This document shows positions 1-5,493 of a stretch of 6,757 bases of DNA, one piece after another; the stretch's first letter is position 1, and every line of letters begins with the position of its first letter. The translations under genes were made by a program, and so were the position numbers. The notes under the pieces were generated by a model, which was not told where the DNA came from, did not search any database, and worked only from the letters and a program-made list of their open reading frames with translations. Origin of the DNA: a bacterium (lineage in GTDB: Bacteria; UBP15; UBA6099); contig JAKQBV010000056.1 in assembly GCA_029573925.1 (NCBI GenBank), positions 1-6,757 on the forward strand, written 5' to 3'.

Positions 1-263
1 TGATACAAATGGCGATATCCAGATCGAGGGAGTACATGGCGGACGACACGGCGGCGCGGTTGACAAGGAACCCTCGCGGGCTGGCCACAGCGCTTGCAAA
101 GCTGGAAGCGGTCTCGAAGCGGCATCCGATAAGAGGCGGCAACAGCGCGACGGCGCACATGTTCATAGTCAACCCGTTCGGAGGCGGCGCGCTGGCGGGA
201 CTGTTCTCCACCCACCCGCCGATAGCGGAGAGAATCAAGCGGCTTGAGAAAGCGGCGTTCTGA
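1..263 (+). CDS. htpX: HtpX-type M48 zinc metalloprotease, C-terminal fragment
   Basis: This is the 3' end of a gene that begins before the window; the reading frame is open from base 3. HtpX is an inner-membrane zinc protease that degrades misfolded membrane proteins. The visible peptide holds the family block AISRSREYMADDTAA. In M48 proteases the Glu of this block is the third zinc ligand, and the HEXXH motif lies upstream, outside the window. The C-terminal hallmark with a short Gly-rich stretch followed by LFSTHPPIAERIKRLEKAAF is also present and ends at a TGA stop, as in typical HtpX proteins. The ATG at 9 is an internal Met, because the conserved block continues upstream of it (Ile-Gln before the Met). 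Assignment to HtpX rather than another M48 member is strong but rests on the C-terminal third only. No clear terminator follows; two small GC hairpins at 264-301 lack a T run. Confidence 0.93.
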   Translation, partial: IQMAISRSREYMADDTAARLTRNPRGLATALAKLEAVSKRHPIRGGNSATAHMFIVNPFGGGALAGLFSTHPPIAERIKRLEKAAF

Positions 264-304
264 CGCCCCCTGAATAGGCGGAGAGCAGCCCCGCTCTGCT
301 CAGG

Positions 305-333
305 TTGCCATTTATCCGATACGGCGCGATAAT
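305..333 (+). promoter_or_regulatory. Sigma-70-like promoter of the TPR/lipoprotein operon
   Basis: TTGCCA (305-310) and GATAAT (328-333) are separated by exactly 17 bases. Each matches the housekeeping -35 or -10 consensus at five of six positions. A second -10-like TATAAT lies at 337-342, but it has no well-spaced -35. Transcription would begin near 340, giving a leader of about 40-70 bases depending on the start codon. The remainder of the 114-base gap after htpX holds only small GC hairpins (264-280 and 283-301). Confidence 0.6.
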
Positions 334-351
334 TTATATAATGTTGCCAAC

Positions 352-368
352 GCCGGGCAGCGCCCGGC
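352..368 (+). promoter_or_regulatory. GC hairpin in the 5' leader of the TPR gene
   Basis: GCCGGGC (352-358) pairs perfectly with GCCCGGC (362-368) around a three-base AGC loop. It lies between the predicted transcription start and the first ATG at 378, in the place where a Shine-Dalgarno sequence would sit. No T run follows, so it is not an intrinsic terminator. It may limit translation from 378 or simply favour the ATG at 408. The function is inferred only from position. Confidence 0.4.
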
Positions 369-377
369 CGGTCGCCT

Positions 378-1595
378 ATGATATTTGCTGAGCATATAGA
401 TAAAGAGATGTCCGAGCGGGGAGCGCGCGCTCCGGGCAGCCGCGCGACGCGGTTCTGGAGGAGGGCGGCCTGCCTGTGTTTCGCCGCCGCTGTGCTGCTT
501 GCCGGGGCCGCGCCCCGCGCGGCTGAAACCTACCGCACTGTGGCGGTCATTGACTATTCGGAAAAGCTCTCCGCAGACGACACAGCCCTGACGAGCGCGA
601 TAAACACCTCGCTGGCATACAGGCTCGAAGCGTTGCCGGGCGCGGGTGTCGTTCCGGAATCGGACATAGAGACTTATCTGCGCGCCGCCGACATCCGCAA
701 GCTATGGAGCCAAGACAAGCCCGCCGCGAAGGAATTCGGCAGAATGTCCAACGCCGACCTAGTGGTCATGGGCCGGCACTGGCGGCTCTCTTCCGGCCCG
801 ATGAACTCGGAGTTCAGAGTTCTGTACATGCCCCCCGGCGACCCCGCGCGAACCTCCCGCATCAACTTCAAATCATCAATCGACAACGTCTCGGAATACC
901 AGAAAAAAATCTTCGACGGAGTGATATCCGAACTGCCCATCAAGGCCCCCGCAGGTTTCTGGGCCGGACAGCGCGTCATCCGAAACAAAGACGCGTTCAG
1001 GCACTTCGGGCGCGGCATAATGAATATCAACGCGCAGAAAGCGGAGGCCGGGCTTTCCGATTTCGACAGGGCCTTAAAAGTGGAGCCGGACGCGCGCGAT
1101 ATCCACTACTATCTCGGCAGGTACTTCACCACCCGGCAGTTCGACTTCAACCGGGCGGTCGAGCGGCTCGAAAAGGTGGCGTCTGCCAGAGGCGGGGACG
1201 CAGGAGCTCAATACTGGCTGGGGTTCACTTATTATCTGAAAGCGGACTCGCAGTCGGCGCTTAAATCGTTCGAGCGGGCGAAGTCTCTTGACCCCGGCTC
1301 GCTAGAAACGCTGCTGATGCTCGGAATGCTCTACAACGAAAAAGGGGACTACGAGCAGGCGATAAAGAACTACAGAGCGGCGCTGGCGCTGGCTCCGCAC
1401 AGGGCGTCGGTGTGGTACTCGCTGGCTGCGGCTGCGGCGGTGTCCGGCAAGCGCGACGAGGCCCTCGCAGCCCTGCGCCGCTCGCTCGAGCTTGACGCCG
1501 CCACATTCCACCTGCCCGCGCGCACGGACGCCGATTTCGCCTCGCTCCGCTCCTTGCGCGAGTTCCGAGAAATCATCGACGGATTAAAACCGTAA
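378..1595 (+). CDS. Exported TPR-repeat protein with TolB/FlgO-like N-terminal domain
   Basis: The protein has 405 residues. Residues 21-49 form a signal peptide: a basic n-region (RFWRR) followed by a hydrophobic stretch (CLCFAAAVLLAGAA) and small residues suited to signal peptidase I. Residues about 51-187 resemble the alpha/beta domain at the start of many TPR proteins and in FlgO/CsgG/TolB-type proteins (TVAVIDYSEKL, then LEALPGAGVVPESDIETYL, then NADLVVMGRHWRL). Residues about 204-375 contain roughly five TPR units; the clearest are around 275-306 and 308-341 (LLMLGMLYNEKGDYEQAIKNY). The tail (DADFASLRSLREFREII) resembles the capping motif often seen after such repeats. It probably acts as a periplasmic scaffold, with partner unknown. 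Neither possible start has a good Shine-Dalgarno: ATG 378 sits behind a GC hairpin, while ATG 408 (MSERGARAP) gives a more usual signal peptide and may be the true start. It is followed after six bases by the lipoprotein gene, so the two are very likely cotranscribed. Confidence 0.82.
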   Translation: MIFAEHIDKEMSERGARAPGSRATRFWRRAACLCFAAAVLLAGAAPRAAETYRTVAVIDYSEKLSADDTALTSAINTSLAYRLEALPGAGVVPESDIETYLRAADIRKLWSQDKPAAKEFGRMSNADLVVMGRHWRLSSGPMNSEFRVLYMPPGDPARTSRINFKSSIDNVSEYQKKIFDGVISELPIKAPAGFWAGQRVIRNKDAFRHFGRGIMNINAQKAEAGLSDFDRALKVEPDARDIHYYLGRYFTTRQFDFNRAVERLEKVASARGGDAGAQYWLGFTYYLKADSQSALKSFERAKSLDPGSLETLLMLGMLYNEKGDYEQAIKNYRAALALAPHRASVWYSLAAAAAVSGKRDEALAALRRSLELDAATFHLPARTDADFASLRSLREFREIIDGLKP

Positions 1596-1601
1596 AACGA
1601 T

Positions 1602-2183
1602 ATGATAGAACCGAAACGCAATAGATTGAAACGCGCGTCTGCGCTGGCGGTCATAGCGGCGGTTGCCGTCCTGATCTCCGGATGCCCCCGTCGTCAAGGC
1701 CCATCCGCCGCCCCTCCGGAAACCGTTCCCGCCGCCACTGCCAGAGACCCGGTTCAGAGCGTGCTTGCGGCCGACGTCGAGCGCGCCGCAGGGGACTCCG
1801 AAACATTGCGCGCAGCCCGCGCTTCCGGCATTATCGCCGCCGGGGTGGACTGCGAACGCCCTCCCATGTGCTTCAGGGATGAATACGGCGTCGCGCGGGG
1901 CTTCGAACCCGACCTGCTCAAATTCATCGCGTCCGCTTTCGGAGCAAAAATCAATATCGTGTCCCCCGGCGACCCGGCGGCGGTCATTTCCGCGCCATCC
2001 GCACCGAACGACTCCCATGCATCCGTCGTCTATTACTACTCCGCCGCGACAGGCCCGCTAGCTTTCGCCATCTCCGGCGACGATGGATTCAAAAATGCCG
2101 TCGCCCTCGTCATCGCCCACCTCTACGATACCGGCGCTTACGGCGGCATTTACAAAAACTGGCACAACCCGCAAAAAAACTAG
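1602..2183 (+). CDS. Lipoprotein with an internally deleted family 3 solute-binding domain
   Basis: The protein has 193 residues. A basic start (KRNRLKR) and hydrophobic helix lead to the lipobox LISGC, with Cys28 as the predicted lipidated residue, so it should be membrane-anchored facing the periplasm. A Pro/Ala-rich linker follows (about 32-50). Residues about 68-120 (LRAARASGIIAAGVD, RPPMCFRDEYGVARGFEPDLLKFIASAFGAKINIV) match the first half of lobe 1 of SBP_bac_3 amino-acid-binding proteins. Residues about 141-188 (SVVYYYSAATGPLAFAIS, FKNAVALVIAHLYDTGAYGGIYKNW) match the family's last segment. About 100 or more residues that normally lie between, including most of lobe 2 and the T-x-x-R ligand region, are absent without any frameshift. 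Normal ligand closure therefore seems impossible, and it may be a sensor or structural derivative. It starts six bases after the TPR gene stop with no evident Shine-Dalgarno, which suggests translational coupling. Confidence 0.75.
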   Translation: MIEPKRNRLKRASALAVIAAVAVLISGCPRRQGPSAAPPETVPAATARDPVQSVLAADVERAAGDSETLRAARASGIIAAGVDCERPPMCFRDEYGVARGFEPDLLKFIASAFGAKINIVSPGDPAAVISAPSAPNDSHASVVYYYSAATGPLAFAISGDDGFKNAVALVIAHLYDTGAYGGIYKNWHNPQKN

Positions 2184-2215
2184 GCGCGCGCGTTAAATTT
2201 GTGATTCCATCGGGG

Positions 2216-2241
2216 TTATTGTTGCGTTTGTGCGACAATGA
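2216..2241 (+). repeat. Inverted repeat upstream of the radical SAM gene
   Basis: ATTGTTGC (2218-2225) and GCGACAAT (2232-2239) form an eight-pair stem with one G-T wobble and a six-base loop; two further weak outer pairs reach 2216 and 2241. It is followed by an A-rich rather than T-rich run, so it is a poor terminator for the upstream operon. It lies at the edge of the AT-rich presumed promoter region, so it could instead be a protein-binding dyad (operator). This is inference from symmetry and position. Confidence 0.35.
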
Positions 2242-2280
2242 CAAATAAAATGTATTATATTTATTACAAACGATTAATCT
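2238..2280 (+). promoter_or_regulatory. Probable promoter region of the radical SAM gene
   Basis: This strongly AT-rich stretch stands out from its GC-rich surroundings. It contains ATGACA (2238-2243), five of six to the -35 consensus, with TATTAC (2262-2267) after 18 bases. An alternative is TTGTGC (2228-2233) with TATTAT (2253-2258) after 19 bases. None is decisive, so only the region and not the exact promoter is claimed. It would leave a leader of roughly 100 bases before the ATG at 2375. Confidence 0.4.
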
Positions 2281-2285
2281 TTTCT

Positions 2286-2352
2286 GTGGACATTCGTGTC
2301 ACAGGCGCTATCATTATGACACTCGGCGGACGCGTATCCGCAGTCAGCGTCC
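2286..2352 (+). promoter_or_regulatory. Structured 5' leader with competing stems
   Basis: Several inverted repeats overlap here. TGTCAC (2297-2302) can pair with GTGGACA (2286-2292, one bulged G) around a TTCG loop. The overlapping GTGTCA (2296-2301) can instead pair perfectly with TGACAC (2317-2322). Downstream, GCGGA (2326-2330) pairs with TCCGC (2337-2341), and the overlapping GGACGC (2328-2333) pairs with GCGTCC (2347-2352). Each pair is mutually exclusive, as in a switch, but the stems are only five to six base pairs and no known riboswitch class was recognised. Confidence 0.35.
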
Positions 2353-2360
2353 CCGGCAGA

Positions 2361-2367
2361 GAAGAGG
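2361..2367 (+). promoter_or_regulatory. Ribosome binding site of the radical SAM gene
   Basis: GAAGAGG lies seven bases before the ATG at 2375. It supports this start for the 653-residue protein, whose first residues (MKLLLTSVFRPFG) also read as a normal first beta strand of the N-terminal domain. Confidence 0.7.
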
Positions 2368-2374
2368 TTGCAAA

Positions 2375-4336
2375 ATGAAATTACTGCTTACATCAGTGTT
2401 CAGGCCGTTCGGCGTAGACGACGCTTACGGACGCAAGGAAAACAAGCTCGAACTTTTCCACAATCAGGTGACCCGCGAGCAGGGCATTTTCTCGCTCAGA
2501 TACAATCACAGGAGTTTCGGCCTCTATTTCATCGCGGAAAACCTGTCCACTCCCACCACAGTGCTGGACTTCCCTTCGATAAAACAGTTTCGCAAGGAGC
2601 TAGCCAAAGGTTACGACTACGTGGGCATTTCCTTCATCGCCCCGAACTTCGTGAAAGCGCGAAGAATGGCGGAGATAATCAGAGAGGTTTCGCCGCAGAC
2701 GAAGATTATCCTCGGCGGCCACGGTTCGAGAATCCCCGACATCGAGACTTTGATCGACTGCGACCATGTTCTGCCCGGAGAAGGAATCAGCAAGCTGAGG
2801 AAGCTTCTGGGAGAGGATTTAGACGCGCCGATAAAGCATCCGGCGATGCCCTCCGCAGACCACAAGAGGATTCTCGGGCTTCCATTCACGCAACAGGGCG
2901 CGGTGCTAGTGCCCGGCGTGGGCTGCCCTAACGCCTGCCGGTTCTGCTGCACGTCCCACTTCTACGACAAGGAATACACCCCGTTCCTGAAAACGGGCAA
3001 AGACATATTCGACGTGTGCGTGCGGCTCGCCGACGAGCTTAAGACGAACGACTTCTTCGTGATGGACGAGAACTTCCTTCTTCACAAGGACAGGGCGATG
3101 GAGTTGCTGGCGCTGATGCGCGAGCACAACCGTCCCTTCAACTTCAGCGTGTTCTCATCCGCCGAGGCCATCACCGCGTTCGGCGTGAAAAACATGATGG
3201 CGCTGGGCGTCAACTACGTGTGGATCGGCGTCGAGTCCAAGAGGAACCTGTTCGAAAAAACGAAGGGAATAGACGTGCGGGCGCTCATCGCCGAACTGCG
3301 CTCGAACGGCATCTTCGTGCTCGCCTCCTCCATCCTCTTCCTAGAACACCACGACAAAGAGAGCATCAACGAGGACATAGATTTTGCGATAAGCCTGAAG
3401 CCGGACTTTACGCAATTCATGCAACTCGGCCCTCTGCCCCAGACTAGACTCTACCTCGAATACAAGGAGCAAGGACTACTGCTGGATGACGTGCCGTATG
3501 AGGAATGGCACGGGCAGCACATGCTGTGGTTCAAGCATCCGCACTTCACGCGGGAAGAAAGCGCGGCGACGACTAAAGAGGCGTTCGCCCGCGAGTTCCG
3601 CGAGCTAGGCCCGTCCATACTCAGGGTCGGCGAAGCTATGATTCAGGGGCTGGACTCTCCGCATTACAAGAGCGATGACCCGCTTATGGCGTCAAGATAC
3701 GAAACCGCCGTGCGCAGATGCAAGGCGTACCGTCACGCGCTGACCGCCCTTAAATGGCTTGCCCCGGAAAAACAGATGAAAGAGAAAGCGGCGCGCATAG
3801 AGACGATGTTCGCCGAGAAGTTCGGGGCGCGAACCCCGGCGCATTTCATAGCTAACTCCGCGGTCTGGGCGATGGCGAGCGCGGCGCGCCCCAGATACGA
3901 GAGGGAATTCCACCCGCACAATCCGCGAGCGATAGTCACCAAGTTCAGGATGGAGCCGGCTGCGGTCGCAGCCGCCGCGTCCGCGTGTTCCGCCGCCCGC
4001 GCCACTGCCCTCCTCAAACTCCGCAAAGCTTGGGCTTTCATCGAAAACAGAGGCGAAGAAGCCGAGCTTTCGGTTTATCTTCGCGGCTCGGTAAAAGAGA
4101 AAACCATGCGCAGACTGATTAACGCGCTCAATGAAAAAAAGATAGCCGTCAAGGCCGTTCACATAAACCTTGCGCCATTGGCGCGTCTGGACTCTGAGGC
4201 ATTCGGCAGGATGCTTGAATCTCTTTCCCGCAAAGGCGCGGATATAAAGATAAACTGTTCGGAGGCGCACGCGCGCCAGATGGCGGCGCTCCGCAAACGT
4301 CTCAAAGGGCTTCAATTTGCAGTGAACGAAAGATAA
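2375..4336 (+). CDS. Radical SAM protein with cobalamin-binding-like N-domain and C-terminal STAS-like domain
   Basis: The protein has 653 residues. Residues about 40-150 form a Rossmann-like domain of the B12-binding/radical SAM type (YVGISFIAPNF, then IILGGHGSR, then HVLPGEG). The cobalamin-ligating D-x-H-x-x-G motif is not seen, so any cobalamin would have to bind without that His. Residues about 175-390 are the radical SAM core, with the iron-sulfur motif CPNACRFC (Cys184, Cys188, Cys191), which binds a 4Fe-4S cluster and cleaves S-adenosylmethionine to a 5'-deoxyadenosyl radical. A mostly helical region (about 391-520) and an Ala-rich linker (about 526-545) follow. Residues about 562-653 read like a STAS domain: AELSVYLRGSV, then VHINLAPLARLDSEAFGRML, then GADIKINCSEAHARQMAALR. 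Asp606-Ser607 sit where phosphorylatable STAS proteins of the SpoIIAA type have Asp-Ser. The protein is cytoplasmic, its substrate unknown. It has its own leader and ends at a bidirectional terminator, so it is probably monocistronic. Confidence 0.88.
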   Translation: MKLLLTSVFRPFGVDDAYGRKENKLELFHNQVTREQGIFSLRYNHRSFGLYFIAENLSTPTTVLDFPSIKQFRKELAKGYDYVGISFIAPNFVKARRMAEIIREVSPQTKIILGGHGSRIPDIETLIDCDHVLPGEGISKLRKLLGEDLDAPIKHPAMPSADHKRILGLPFTQQGAVLVPGVGCPNACRFCCTSHFYDKEYTPFLKTGKDIFDVCVRLADELKTNDFFVMDENFLLHKDRAMELLALMREHNRPFNFSVFSSAEAITAFGVKNMMALGVNYVWIGVESKRNLFEKTKGIDVRALIAELRSNGIFVLASSILFLEHHDKESINEDIDFAISLKPDFTQFMQLGPLPQTRLYLEYKEQGLLLDDVPYEEWHGQHMLWFKHPHFTREESAATTKEAFAREFRELGPSILRVGEAMIQGLDSPHYKSDDPLMASRYETAVRRCKAYRHALTALKWLAPEKQMKEKAARIETMFAEKFGARTPAHFIANSAVWAMASAARPRYEREFHPHNPRAIVTKFRMEPAAVAAAASACSAARATALLKLRKAWAFIENRGEEAELSVYLRGSVKEKTMRRLINALNEKKIAVKAVHINLAPLARLDSEAFGRMLESLSRKGADIKINCSEAHARQMAALRKRLKGLQFAVNER

Positions 4337-4364
4337 CCGCGAGAAACAACCATAGGTCGCGCAT

Positions 4365-4400
4365 AAAAAAAGAAACCCGCCGTGGCGGGTTTCTTTTTTC
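4365..4400. terminator. Bidirectional intrinsic terminator
   Basis: GAAACCCGC (4372-4380) pairs perfectly with GCGGGTTTC (4385-4393) around a four-base loop. A run of A (4365-4371) precedes it and a run of T (4394-4399) follows it. On the + strand it ends the radical SAM transcript, 29 bases after its stop. On the - strand it ends flagellin 1, about 23 bases after its stop. The symmetry makes it suitable for both convergent genes. Confidence 0.93.
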
Positions 4401-4422
4401 TTGTTGTCAAATTTTCGCTTTG

Positions 4423-5286
4423 TTACTTCAGAAGCTGCAACACGCTCTGCGGCTGCGCGTTTGCCTGAGCGAGTATCGCCGTGCCGCTCTGTTGTAGAAT
4501 CTGCAGGCGGGTAAACTCGCTTATCTCGACTGCCATGTCCGCGTCGTAGATGCGGCTCTTGGCGGCGGAGATATTGATATCCGCGGCTTTTAGGTCGTCT
4601 ATGATGTGGCCGAGGCGGCGTTCCTGTATGCCGAGGTTTGCGCGGATGTCGGATATCTGGTTGATGGCGCTGTTGACGAAGTCGATTGCCGACTGAGCAG
4701 CGGCCGCGTCGAGCAGATTTCTGCGATCGGCGGGCACTGACATCCAGTTGGCGCCTGACGCCAGATTGAGCTGTCCGGAGACCGTCAACAAAGGAATTGT
4801 GACAGACAGCCTGAAAGTCGCTCCGTTGTCCGGGCCGACCTGAAGCACCAGCCCTGCGCTGAACGTGCCGTCGAACAATCCTTTTGTGTTGAAAGTGACG
4901 GCGCTTGACTTCCTCTGAATCTCATCCATCAGGCTCTTAAATTCGTTGTCGAGTCTCTTCATGTCCGCCGATGTCAGAGTGGCTTCGTTTGCCGCGCGCA
5001 CCGCGAGGTCCCGCATCCTCAGCAGTATGTCCTGCGTCTCGCTGAGAGAACTGTCGGCGGTGCGGATTAAGTTTGTCCCGTCTTCGGCGTTCTGCACCGC
5101 AGTGCGAATGCCGCCGATCTGCGCCTCCATCCCTTTTGCGATCGCAAGCCCGCTGGGGTCGTCAGAGGCGTGATTGATTCTCAACCCCGACGACAGCCTT
5201 TCAAGGGACGTCTGCAATCCGAGGTTGGTCAACCTCAAGTTGTTCAGTCCTATCAGGCCGGAAATGTTTGTGTTTACTACCGACAT
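4423..5286 (-). CDS. Flagellin 1 (287 aa)
   Basis: This is a filament subunit of the bacterial flagellum, exported through the flagellar type III system. Residues 1 to about 140 are the conserved N-terminal D0/D1 region (INTNISGL-like start, LERLSSGLRIN, DDPSGLAIAKGMEAQIGGI, MRDLAVRAANEA). Residues about 195-287 are the C-terminal D1/D0 region (QERRLGHIIDDL, RIYDADMAVEISEFTRLQIL, ending SVLQLLK). The variable middle is very short (about 145-195), so this is a minimal flagellin without large surface domains. There is no cysteine. The start is fixed by GGAGGTG (5292-5298 on the complement). Its first 70 residues and last 67 are identical to flagellin 2; it differs mainly in residues 160-200, where it carries 12 extra residues including SGANWMSVPADRRN. 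It has its own sigma-28 promoter and terminator. The symbol could be fliC, hag or flaA depending on lineage, so none is given. Confidence 0.97.
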   Translation of the reverse strand: MSVVNTNISGLIGLNNLRLTNLGLQTSLERLSSGLRINHASDDPSGLAIAKGMEAQIGGIRTAVQNAEDGTNLIRTADSSLSETQDILLRMRDLAVRAANEATLTSADMKRLDNEFKSLMDEIQRKSSAVTFNTKGLFDGTFSAGLVLQVGPDNGATFRLSVTIPLLTVSGQLNLASGANWMSVPADRRNLLDAAAAQSAIDFVNSAINQISDIRANLGIQERRLGHIIDDLKAADINISAAKSRIYDADMAVEISEFTRLQILQQSGTAILAQANAQPQSVLQLLK

Positions 5287-5291
5287 TATTA

Positions 5292-5298
5292 CACCTCC
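5292..5298 (-). promoter_or_regulatory. Shine-Dalgarno of flagellin 1, overlapping a CsrA-like GGA site
   Basis: On the - strand the sequence reads ACATGGAGGTG; the GGAGG core lies seven bases before the ATG at 5286. It is a near-perfect ribosome binding site. The ATGGA inside it also fits the A-N-GGA core recognised by CsrA/RsmA proteins, so a bound repressor would block ribosomes. Confidence 0.8.
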
Positions 5299-5309
5299 AT
5301 GTTTTCAAA

Positions 5310-5327
5310 TCGATCGTCCGTGATCGA
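5310..5327 (-). promoter_or_regulatory. Leader hairpin of flagellin 1 with GGA in the loop (possible CsrA site)
   Basis: TCGATC (5310-5315) and GATCGA (5322-5327) pair perfectly. In the transcript the six-base loop reads ACGGAC, exposing an A-N-GGA motif. It lies in the leader between the sigma-28 promoter and the ribosome binding site. Its GGA is 21 bases from the GGA in the Shine-Dalgarno, the same distance as in flagellin 2. Two-site binding by a CsrA dimer is inferred; no csrA or fliW gene is in the window. Confidence 0.55.
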
Positions 5328-5344
5328 CGCATCTACATTTTCTT

Positions 5345-5371
5345 TTATCGACAGAATACGAAATAACTTAA
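5345..5371 (-). promoter_or_regulatory. Sigma-28 (FliA) promoter of flagellin 1
   Basis: On the - strand, TTAAGTTA (5371-5364) is followed by exactly 11 bases and then GTCGATAA (5352-5345). The sigma-28 consensus is TAAAGTTT-N11-GCCGATAA, so six of eight and seven of eight positions match. The predicted start near 5338 gives a leader of about 52 bases. Runs of A and T at 5381-5398, just upstream of the -35, could act as an UP element. Confidence 0.85.
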
Positions 5372-5430
5372 TATCGGTCTAAAAAAACAGGCTTTTTTAC
5401 CATTATTCCCCTCTGACGCGGGTTTGGAAT

Positions 5431-5465
5431 TAAAATAAAAAGCGCCCCCGCAAAGGAGGCGCTTT
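5431..5465 (-). terminator. Intrinsic terminator of flagellin 2
   Basis: On the - strand AAAGCGCC (5465-5458) pairs with GGCGCTTT (5446-5439) around an 11-base loop, followed by a T-rich run (complement of 5431-5440). It begins about 29 bases after the stop of flagellin 2 and lies upstream of the flagellin 1 promoter, so the two genes are separate transcription units. Confidence 0.85.
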
Positions 5466-5493
5466 GTTAATTACTATTTATTGATCGACTTTG

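Noticed and set aside
283..301. Hairpin GAGCAG/CTGCTC after htpX as its terminator
   Set aside because: The stem has six pairs and no T run follows, so it is not a convincing intrinsic terminator.
704..1264. A 186-codon + strand frame overlapping the TPR gene
   Set aside because: It is out of frame inside a gene with a signal peptide and TPRs, and its Arg/Pro-rich composition is typical of a shifted frame.
3692..4315. A 207-codon open frame on the - strand inside the radical SAM gene
   Set aside because: It lies wholly opposite a gene with clear domains, has no ribosome binding site, is rich in Arg/Gly as expected for an antisense shadow in GC-rich DNA, and resembles no family.
5289..5300. 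Short upstream ORF (ATG GAG GTG TAA on the - strand) over the flagellin 1 ribosome binding site
   Set aside because: The ATG has no ribosome binding site of its own, and the equivalent frame in flagellin 2 does not stop at the same place; it is a by-product of the ATGGAGG sequence.
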